A stretch of DNA of 64,000 nucleotides from Clusia tigrina (Eukaryota; Arthropoda; Insecta; Diptera; Clusiidae), in contig OV050031.1 in NCBI GenBank assembly GCA_920105625.2, positions 69,263,995 through 69,327,994 on the forward strand. The letters are read 5' to 3'. The notes below the pieces were generated by a model. It searched no databases. It had not been told where the DNA came from and saw nothing but the letters and a program-made list of their open reading frames with translations. Each line of letters begins with the position of its first letter. Within the stretch, counting starts at the first letter, position 1. The position numbers were made by a program, and so were the translations under genes. Positions 46,917 to 56,424 of the stretch are shown piece after piece.

Positions 46917-49868
46917 TTTGCTGCCTTCTGTATGCCTATATCTACCCCTACCTTCTTCAGTCGGCATCTCAGTCGGCGTCGCAGCCTCTATCAGCGTCTC
47001 TGCAGGCGTCTCATTTGTTGCCGCTGTCGATTGGGGTGTCTGCTGCCTTCTCTATGCCTATGTCTTCCCCTCTCTGGCTGAGTCGGCGTCTCAGTCGGCG
47101 TCTCAGTCGGCGTCGCAGCAACTGTCAGCGTCGCAGCCTCTGTCAGCGTCTCTGCAGGCGTCTCAGTCGCTGCCGCTGTCGATTAGGGGGTCTGCTGCAT
47201 TCTCTATGCCAATATCTACCCTTATCTGCCTCAGTCGGCGTCTCTGTCAGCGTCGCAGCTTCTGTCAACCTCTCTGACTGCGTCTCAGTCGCTGCCGCTG
47301 TTGATTGGGGGGTCTGCTGCATTCTCTATGCCTATATCTACCCCTATCTGCTTCAGTCGGCGTCTCAGTAGGCGTCGCAGCCTATGTCAGCGTCTCTGTA
47401 GGCGTCTCAGTCGCTGCCGCTGTTGATTGGGGGGTCTGTTCATTTCTCTAAACCTATCTCTTCCCCTATCTGCCTCAGTCGGCGCCACAGTCGGCTTCGC
47501 AGCCTCTGCCAGCGTCTCTGTAGGTGTCTCAGTCGCTGCCGCTTTCGATTGGGGGGTCTGCTGCGTTCTCTAAGCCAATATCTACCCTTCTCTGCCTCAG
47601 TAGGCGTCTCAGTCGGCGTCGCAGCCTCTGTCAGCGTCTCTGAATGCGTCTCAGTCGCTGCCGCTGTCGATAAGTGGGTCTGATGCCTTCTCTATGCCTA
47701 TATCTACCCATATCTGCCTCAGTCGGCGTCTCAGTCGGCGTCTCAGTCGGAATTGCAGCCATTGTCAGCGTCTATGTAGGCGTCTCAGTCGCTGCCGCTG
47801 TCGATTGGGGGGGCTGCTGCCTTCTCTATGGCTATATCTACCCCTATCCGCATCAGTCGGAGTCGCAGCCTCTCTCAGCGTATCTGTAGGCGTCTCAGTA
47901 CCTGCCGCTGTCGATTGGGGGGTCTGCTGCATTCTCCATTCCAATATCTACCCCTATCTGCCTCTGTCAGCGTCTCTGTAGGCGTCTCAGTCGCTGCCGC
48001 TGTCGATTGGGGGGGTCTGCTGCCGTCTGTATGCCTATATCTACCCCTATCTGCCTCAGTCGGCAACTCAGTCGGCGTCGCAGCCCCTGTCAGCGTCTCT
48101 CTAGGCGTCTCAGTCGCTGCCGCCGTCGATTGGGGGGTCTGCTGTCTTCTCTATGCCTATATCTACCCCTATCTGCTTCAGTCGGCGTCTCAGTCGCCGT
48201 CGCAGCCTATGTCAGCGTCTCTGTAGGCGTCTCAGTCGTTGCCGCTGTTGATTGGGGGGTCTGCTGACTTCTCTATGCCTATCTCTTTCCCTATCTGACC
48301 CAGTCGGCGCCACAGTCGGCTTCGCAGCCTCTGTCAGCGTCTCTGTAGGTGTCTCAGTCGCTGCCGCTGTCGATTGGGGTGTCTGCTGCCTTCTCTATGC
48401 CTATGTCCACCCCTCTCTGCCTCAGCCGGCGTCTCAGTCGGCGTCGCAGCATCCGTCGGCGTCGCAGCCTCTGTCATTTTCTCTGTAGGCGTCTCAGTCG
48501 CTGCCGCTGTCGATTGGGGGGTCTGATTCCTTCTGAATGCCTGTTTCTAAACCTATCTGCCTCAGTCGGCAACTCAGTCGGCGTCGCAGCCTCTATCAGC
48601 GTCTCTGTAGGCGTCTCAGTCGTTGCCGCTGTCGATTGGGGGGACTGCTGCCTTCTCTATGCCTATATCTACCACTATCTGCCTCAGTCGGCGTCGCAGG
48701 CTATGTCAGCGTGTGTGTAGGTGTCTCAGTCGCTGCCGCTGTTGATTGGGGGGGTCTGCTGACTTCGCTATACCTATCCCTTCCCCTATCTGCCTCAGTC
48801 GGCGCCACAGTCGGCGCCACAGTCGGCTTCGCAGCCTGTGTCAGCGTCTCTGTAGGCATCTCAGTCGCTGCCGTTGTCGATTGGGGGTATGCTGCCTTCT
48901 GTATGCCTATATCTCCATCTATCTGCCTCAGTCGGCGTCGCAGCCTCTATCAGCATCTCTGTAGGCGTCTCAATTGTTGCCGCTGTCGATTGGTGGGTCT
49001 GCTGCCTTCTCTATGCCTATATCTACCCCTACCTACCTCCGTCGGCGTCACAGTCGGCTTCGCAGCCTGTGTCAGCGTCTCTGTAGGCGTCTCAATTGTT
49101 GCCGCTGTCGATTGGTGGGTCTGCTGCCTTCTCTATGCCTATATCTACCCCTATCTGCCTCAGTCGGCGTCTCAGTCGGCGTCGCAGCGTCTTGTCAGCG
49201 TCTCTGTAGGCATCGCAGTCGCTGCCGTTGTCGATTGGGGCTCTGCTGCATTCTCTATGCCAATATCTACCCCTATCTGCTACAGTCGACATCGTAGCCT
49301 CTGTCAGCGTCTCTGTAGGCGTCTCAATAGCTGCCGTTGTCGATTGGGGGGTCTGCTGCCTTCTCTATGGCTATATCTACCCCTATCCGCATCAGTCGGC
49401 GTCGCAGCCTCTGTCAGCGTCTCTCTAGGCGTCTCAGTCGCTGCCGCCGTCGATTGGGGGGTCTGCTGCCTTCTCTATGCCTATATATACCCCTATCTGC
49501 TTCAGTCGGCGTCTCAGTCGCCGTCGCAGCCTATGTCAGCGTCTCTGTAGGCGTCTCAGTCGCTGCCGCTGTTGATTGGGGGTCTGCTGACTTCTCTATG
49601 CCTATCTCTTTCCCTATCTGCCCCAGTCGGCGCCACAGTCGGCTTCGCAGCCTCTGTCAGCGTCTCTGTAGGTGTCTCAGTCGCTGCCGCTGTCGATTGG
49701 GGGGGGTCTGATGCCTTCTCTATGCCAATATCTACCCTTATCTGCCTCAGTCGGCGTCTCAGTCGGCGTCGCAGTCTCTGTCAGCGAGTCTGAATGCGTC
49801 TCAGTCGCTGCCGCTGTCGATTGGGGGGTCTGATGTCTTCTCTATGCCTATATCTACCCCTATCTGCC

Positions 49869-49964
49869 TCAGTCGGCGTCTCAGTCGGCGTCTCAGTCGT
49901 CGTCTATGTCGGCGTCTCAGTCGGCGTCTCAGTCGGCGTCTCAGTCGGCGTCTCAGTCGGCGTC
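49869..49964 (+). repeat. 12 bp minisatellite expansion, 8 units, joined directly to monomer tail
   Basis: Eight 12-mers. Unit 3 is the GTCGTCGTC variant and unit 4 reads TATGTCGGCGTC. The array is followed directly by TCAGTAGCTGCC, so the usual linker from GCAGCCATTG to GTAGGCGTC is missing. This looks like crossover between a head-side and a tail-side 12-mer. Confidence 0.93.
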
Positions 49965-51506
49965 TCAGTAGCTGCCGCTGTCGATTGGGGGGGTCTGGTG
50001 CCTTCTCTATACCTATATCTACCCCTACCTGCCTCAGTCAGCATCTCAGTCGGCGTCGCAGCCTCTATCAGCGTCTCTGTAGGCGTCTCAGTCGTTGCCG
50101 CTGTCGATTGGGGGGACTGCTGCCTTCTCTATACCTATGTCTACCCCTCTCTGCCTTAGCCGGCGTCTCAGTCGGCGTCGCAGCATCTGTCGGCGTCGCA
50201 GCCTCTGTCATCGTCCCTGTGGGCCTCTCAGTCGCTGCCGCTGCCGATTGGGGGATCTGCTGCCTTCTCTATGCCTATTACTACCCCTATCTGCCTCAGT
50301 CGGCGTCTCAGGCAGCGTCGCAGCCTCTATCAGCGTCTCTGTAGGCGTCTCAGTCGTTGCCGCTGTCGATTGGGGGGGACTGCTGCCTTCTCTATGCCTA
50401 TATCTAACCCTATCTGCCTCAGTCGGCGTCTCAGTCGGCGTCGCAGGCTATGTCAGCGTGTGTGTAGGTGTCTCAGTCGCTGCCGCTGTTGATTGGGGGG
50501 GTCTGCTGACTTCTCTATACCTATCCCTTCCCCTATCTGCCTCAGTCGGCGCCACAGTCGGCGCCACAGTCGGCGCCACAGTCGGCTTCGCAACCTGTGT
50601 CAGCGTCTCTGTAGGCATCTCAGTCGCTGTAGCTGTCGATTGGGGAGGTCTGCTGCCTTCTCTATGCCAATATCTACCCCTATCTGCCTCAGTCGGCATC
50701 TCAGTCGGCGTCGCAGCCTCTATCAGAGTCTCTGTAGGCATCTCAGTCGCTGCCGTTGTCGATTGAGGGGTATGCTGCCTTCTGTATGCCTATATCTCCA
50801 TCTATCTGCCTCAGTCGGCATCTCAGTCGGCGTCGCAGCCTCTATCAGCATCTCTGTAGGCGTCTCAATTGTTGCCGCTGTCGATTGGTGGGTCTGCTGC
50901 CTTCTCTATGCCTATATCTACCCCTACCTACCTCCGTCGGCGTCACAGTCGGTTTCGCAGCCTGTGTCAGCGTCTCTGTAGGCGTCTCAATTGTTGCCGC
51001 TGTCGATTGGTGGGTCTGCTGCCTTCTCTATGCCTATATCTACCCCTATCTGCCTCAGTCGGCATCTCAGTCGGCGTCGCAGCCTCTTGTCAGCGTCTCT
51101 GTAGGCATCGCAGTCGCTGCCGTTGTCGATTGGGACTCTGCTGCCTTCTCTATGGCTATATCTACCCCTATCTGCGTCAGTCGGCGTCGCAGCCTCTCTC
51201 AGCGTATCTGTAGGCGTCTCAGTACCTGCCGCTGTCGATTGGGGAGTCTGCTGCATTCTCTATGCCAATATCTTCCCCTATCTGCTTCAGTCGACATCGT
51301 AGCCTCTGTCAGCGTCTCTGTAGGCGTCTCAATAGCTGCCGCTGTCGATTGGGGGGTCTGCTGCCTTCTCTATGGCTATATCTACCCCTATCCCTATCAG
51401 TCGGCGTCGCAGCCTCTGTCAGCGTCTCTCTAGGCGTCTCAGTCGCTGCCGCCGTCGATTGGGGGGTCTGCTGCCTTCTCTATGCCTATATCTACCCCTA
51501 TCTGCT

Positions 51507-51554
51507 TCAGTCGGCGTCTCAGTCGGCGTCTCAGTCGGCGTCTCAGTCGGCGTC
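51507..51554 (+). repeat. 12 bp minisatellite expansion, 4 units, joined directly to monomer tail
   Basis: Four perfect TCAGTCGGCGTC units run straight into TCAGTCGCTGCC. As at 49,964, the GCAGCC linker and TCTGTAGGCGTC are absent. Confidence 0.93.
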
Positions 51555-51582
51555 TCAGTCGCTGCCGCTGTTGATTAGGGGG

Positions 51583-53290
51583 TCTGCTGACTTCTCTATG
51601 CCTATCTCTTTCCCTATCTGCCCCAGTCGGCGCCACAGTCGGCTTCGCAGCCTCTGTCAGCGTCTCTGTAGGTGTCTCAGTCGCTGCCACTGTCAATTGG
51701 GGGGTCTGATGCCTTCTCTATGCCAATATCTACCCTTATCTGCCTCAGTCGGCGTCTCAGTCGGCGTCGCAGTCTCTGTCAGCGAGTCTGAATGCGTCTC
51801 AGTCGCTGCCGCTGTCGATTGGGGGGTCTGATGTCTTCTCTATGCCTATATCTACCCCTATCTGCCTCAGTCAGCGTCTCAGTCGACGTCTCAGTCGGCA
51901 TCGCAGCCATTGTCAGCGTCTATGTAGGCGTCTCAGTAGCTGCCGCTGTCGATTGGGGGGTCTGCTGCCTTCTCTATACCTATATGTACCCCTATCTGCC
52001 TCAGTCGGCGTCTCAGTCGGCGTCTCAGTCGGCGTCTCAGTCGGCGTCTCAGTCGGCGTCGCAGCCTCTTATCAGCGTCTCTGTAGGCGTCTCAGTCGCT
52101 GCCGCCGTCGATTGGGAGGTCTGCTGCCTTCTCTATGCCTATATCTACCCCTATCTGCTTCAGTCGGCGTCTCAGTCGCCGTCGCAGCCTATGTCAGCGT
52201 CTCTGTAGGCGTCTCAGTCGCTGCCGCTGTTGATTGGGGGGTCTGCTGACTTCTCTATGCCTATCTCTTTCCCTATCTGCCCCAGTCGGCGCCACAGTCG
52301 GCTTCGCAGCCTCTGTCAGCGTCTCTGTAGGTGTCTCAGTCGCTGCCGCTGTCGATTGGGGGGTCTGATGCCTTCTCTATGCCAATATCTACCCTTATCT
52401 GCCTCAGTCGGCGTCTCAGTCGGCGTCGCAGTCTCTGTCAGCGAGTCTGAATGCGTCTCAGTCGCTGCCGCTGTCGATTGGGGGGTCTGATGTCTTCTCT
52501 ATGCCTATATCTACCCCTATCTGCCTCAGTCAGCGTCTCAGTCGACGTCTCATTCGGCATCGCAGCCATTGTCAGCGTCTCTGTAGGCGTCTCAATAGCT
52601 GCCGCTGTCGATTGGGGGGTCTGCTGCCTTCTCTATGGCTATATCTACCCCTATCCCTATCAGTCGGCGTCGCAGCCTCTGTCAGCGTCTCTCTAGGCGT
52701 CTCAGTCGCTGCCGCCGTCGATTGGGGGGTCTGCTGCCTTCTCTATGGCTATATCTACCCCTATCCGCATCAGTCGGCGTCGCAGCCTCTGTCAGCGTCT
52801 CTCTTGGCGTCTCAGTCGCTGACGCCGTCGATTGGGGAGTCTGCTGCCTTCTCTATGCCTATATCTACCCCTATCTGCTTCAGTCGGCGTCTCAGTCGCC
52901 ATCGCAGCCTATGTCAGCGTCTCTGTAGGCGTCTCAGTCGCTGCCGCTGTTGATTGGGGGGTCTGCTGACTTCTCCATGCCTATCTCTTTCCCTATCTGC
53001 CCCAGTCGGCGCCACAGTCGGCTTCGCAGCCTCTGTCAGCGTCTCTGTAGGTGTCTCAGTCGCTGCCGCTGTCGATTGGGGGGTCTGATGCCTGCTCTAT
53101 GCCAATATCTACCCTTATCTGCCTCAGTCGGCGTCTCAGTCGGCGTCGCAGTCTCTGTCAGCGAGTCTGAATGCGTCTCAGTCGCCGCCGCTGTCGATTG
53201 GGGGGTCTGATATCTTCTCTATGCCTATATCTACCCCTATCTGCCTCAGTTGGCGTCTCAGTCGGCGTCTCAGTCGGCGTCTCAGTCGGC
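51583..53290 (+). repeat. Six-monomer D2 cassette, about 2.5 tandem copies
   Basis: D2 monomers at 51583, 52242 and 52962 each lead into the same series: CCAATATCTACCCTTATC, then GTCAGCGAGTCTGAATGCG, then GGTCTGATGTCTTC (GATATCTTC in the last copy). The periods are 659 and 720 bp. The 61 bp difference comes from 12 bp units and one partial monomer. A related but not identical cassette occurs near 49,583, 55,984, 60,362 and 63,295. Confidence 0.8.
52001..52060 (+). repeat. 12 bp minisatellite expansion, 5 units
   Basis: Five perfect 12-mers followed by the normal GCAGCCTCTTATCAGCG linker. Confidence 0.93.
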
Positions 53291-53293
53291 ATC
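53246..53293 (+). repeat. 12 bp minisatellite expansion, 4 units
   Basis: Four 12-mers: the first reads TCAGTTGGCGTC, the last TCAGTCGGCATC. GCAGCCATTGTC follows. Confidence 0.9.
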
Positions 53294-55264
53294 GCAGCCA
53301 TTGTCAGCGTCTATGTAGGCGTCTCAGTAGCTGCCGCTGTCGATTGGGGGGGTCTGCTGCCTTCTCTATACCTATATCTACCCCTACCTGCCTCAGTCAG
53401 CATCTCAGTCGGCGTCGCAGCCTCTCTCAGCGTCTCTGTAGGCGTCTCATTTGTTGCCGCTGTCGATTGGGGTGTCTGCTGCCTTCTCTATGCCTATGTC
53501 TAACCCTCTCTGCCTCAGCCGGCGTCTCAGTCGGCGTCGCAGCATCTGTCGGCGTCGCAGCCTCTGTCAGCGTCTCTGTAGGCGTCTCAGTCGCTGCCGC
53601 TGTCGATTGGGGGGTCTGATTCCTTCTGAATGGCTGTTTCTAAACCTATCTGCCTCAGTCGGCAACTCAGTCGGCGTCGCAGCCTCTATCAGCGACTCTG
53701 TAGGCGTCTCAGTCGTTGCCGCTGTCGATTGGGGGGTCTGCTGCCTTCTCTATGCCTATGTCTACCCCTATCTGCCTCAGTCGGCGTCTCAGTCGGCGTC
53801 GCAGCCTCTTGTCACCGTCTCTGTCAGCATCTCAGTCGCTGCCGCTGTCGATTTGGGTTGGGGGGTCTGCTGCCTCCTCTATGCCTATATCTACCCCTAC
53901 CTGCCTCAGTCGGCATCGCAGCCTCTCTCAGTGTCTCTGAATAAGTCTCATTCGCTGCCGCTGTCGATTGAGGGGTCTGCTGCCTTCTCTTTGCGTATAT
54001 TTACCCCTATTTGCCTCAGTCGACGTCTCAGTCGCCGTCGCAGCCTCTGTCAGCGTCTCTGTAGGCCTCTCAGTCACTGCTGCCTTCTCTATGCCAATAT
54101 CTACCCCTCTGTGCCTCAGTCGGGGTCTCAGTCGGCGTCCCAGCCTCTGTCAGCGTCTCTGTAGGCGTCTTAGTCGCTGCCGCTGTCGATTGGGGGGTCT
54201 GCTGCCTTCTCTATGCCTATATTTACCTCTATCTGCCTCAGTCGGCATCTCAGTCGGCGTCGCAGCCTCTATCAGCGTCTCTGTAGGCGTCTCAGTTGTT
54301 GCCGCTATCGATTGGGTTGTCTGCTGCCTTCTCTATGCCTATGTCTAACCATCTCTGCCTCAGTCGGCGTCTCAGTCGGCGTCGCAGCCTCTGTCAGCGT
54401 CGCAGCCTCTTTGAGCGTCTCTGTAGGTGTCTCAGTCGCTGGCGCTGTCGATTGGGGGGTCTGCTGACTTCTCCATGCCTATCTCTTTCCCTATCTGCCC
54501 CAGTCGGCCCCACAGTCGGCTTCGCAGCTTCTGTCAGCGTCACTGTAGGTGTCTCAGTCGCTGGCGCTGTCGATTGGGGGGTCTGCTGCCTTCTCTATGC
54601 CTATATCTACCCCTATCTGCCTCAGTTGGCGTCTCAGTCGGCGTCTCAGTCGGCGTCGCAGCCTTTGTCAGTATCTCTGTAGGCGTCTCAGTCGCTGCCG
54701 TTGTCGATTGGGGGGTCTGCTGCCTTCTCTATGCCTATATCTACCCCTATCTGCCTCAGTCGGCGTGTCAGTCGGCGTCGCAGGTTATGTCAGCGTGTGT
54801 GTAGGTGTCTCAGTCGCTGCCGCTGTTGATTGGGGGGGTCTGCTGACTTCTCTATACCTATCTCTTCCCCTATCTGCCTCAGTCGGCGCCACAGTCGGCT
54901 TCGCAGCCTGTGTCAGCGTCTCTGTAAACGTCTCAGTCGCTGTAGCTGTCGATTGGGGATTTCTGCTGCCTTCTCTATGCCAATATCTACCCCTATCTGC
55001 CTCAATCGGCATCTCAGTCGGCGTCGCAACCTCTATCAGCATCTCTGTAGGCGTCTCAATTGTTGCCGCTGTCGATTGGTGGGTCTGCTGCCTTCTCTAT
55101 GCCTATATCTACCCCTACCTACCTCCGACGGCGTCACAGTCGGCTTCGCAGCCTGTGTCAGCGTCTCTGTAGGCGTCTCAATTGTTGCCGCTGTCGATTG
55201 GTGGGTCTGCTGCCTTCTCTATGCCTATATCTACCCCTACCTGCCTCACTCGGCGTCACAGTCG

Positions 55265-55290
55265 GCTTCGCAGCCTCGATTGGGGGGTCT
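55265..55290 (+). repeat. Deletion monomer (about 39 bp lost from the tail)
   Basis: GCAGCCTC joins directly to CGATTGGGGGG. The stretch that normally lies between them (TGTCAGCG through GCCGCTGT) is absent. The same deletion is present 4378 bp downstream near 59,650, so it predates the 4.3 kb duplication. Confidence 0.88.
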
Positions 55291-56268
55291 GCTGCCTTCT
55301 CTATGCCAATATCTACCCCTATCTGCCTCAGTCGGCGACGGAGTCTCTCTCAGCGTCTCTGAATAAGTCTCATTTGTTGCCGCTGTCGATTGGGGGGGTT
55401 TGCTGCCTTCTCTATGCCTATATCTACCCCTATCTGCCTCAGTCGGCGCCACAGTCGGCTTCGCAGCCTGTGTCAGCGTCTCTGTAAACGTCTCAGTCGC
55501 TGTAGCTGTCGATTGGGGAGGTCTGCTGCCTTCTCTATGCCAATATCTACCCCTATCTGCCTCAGTCGGCGTCTCAGTCGGAGTTGCAGCCTCTGTCAGC
55601 GTCTCTGTAGGTGTCTCAGTCGCTGCCGCTGTCGATTGGGGCTCTGCTGCATTCTCTATGCCAATATCTACCCCTATCTGCTTCAGTCGACATCGTAGCC
55701 TCTGTCAGCGTCTCTGTAGGCGTCTCAATAGCTGCCGCTGTCGATTGGGGGGTCTGCTGCCTTCTCTATGGCTATATCTACCCCTATCCGCATCAGTCGG
55801 CGTCGCAGCCTCTGTCAGCGTCTCTGTAGGCGTCTCAGTCGCTGCCGCCGTCGATTGGGGGGTCTGCTGCCTTCTCTATGCCTATATCTACCCCTATCTG
55901 CTTCAGTCGGCGTCTCAGTCGCCGTCGCAGCCTATGTCAGCGTCTCTGTAGGCGTCTCAGTCGCTGCCGCTGTTGATTGGGGGTCTGCTGACTTCTCTAT
56001 GCCTATCTCTTTCCCTATCTGCCCCAGTCGGCGCCACAGTCGGCTTCGCAGCCTCTGTCAGCGTCTCTGTAGGTGTCTCAGTCGCTGCCGCTGTCGATTG
56101 GGGGGGTCTGATGCCTTCTCTATGCCAATATCTACCCTTATCTGCCTCAGTCGGCGTCTCAGTCGGCGCCGCAGTCTCTGTCAGCGAGTCTGAATGCGTC
56201 TCAGTCGCTGCTGCTGTCGATTGGGGGGTCTGATGTCTTCTCTATGCCTATATCTACCCCTATCTGCC

Positions 56269-56424
56269 TCAGTCGGCGTCTCAGTCGGCGTCTCAGTCGT
56301 CGTCTCAGTCGGCGTCTCAGTCGGCGTCTCAGTCGGCGTCTCAGTCGGCGTCTCAGTCGTCGTCTCAGTCGGCGTCTCAGTCGGCGTCTCAGTCGGCGTC
56401 TCAGTCGGCGTCTCAGTCGGCATC
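56269..56424 (+). repeat. 12 bp minisatellite expansion, 13 units
   Basis: Thirteen consecutive 12-mers of TCAGTCGGCGTC replace the usual two. Units 3 (56293-56304) and 8 (56353-56364) carry GTCGTCGTC for GTCGGCGTC. The last unit ends GGCATC and leads into GCAGCCATTGTCAGCG. The two variant units are exactly 60 bp apart, so a five-unit block was itself duplicated. Confidence 0.95.

Larger units (their letters stand above)
32401..47420 (+). repeat. Long G-run domain, mosaic of re-used segments
   Basis: Monomers here often carry CCATTGTCGGCGTCTATG tails followed by expanded G runs of 10-20 and then TTTGCTGCC in place of TCTGCTGCC. The stretch is built from repeatedly re-used blocks. 35,332-36,060 matches 46,135-46,870 at a shift of 10,803 bp. 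38,460-38,860 matches 46,960-47,360 at 8,500 bp. 38,925-40,090 matches 41,799-42,970 at 2,874 bp. 32,440-32,720 matches 44,333-44,610 at 11,893 bp. I see no gene or unique sequence inside it. Confidence 0.8.

Noticed and set aside
49869..49964. CRISPR array
   Set aside because: The 12 bp units are contiguous with no unique spacers, and the 121 bp monomers have no spacer/repeat alternation. No cas-like gene nearby.
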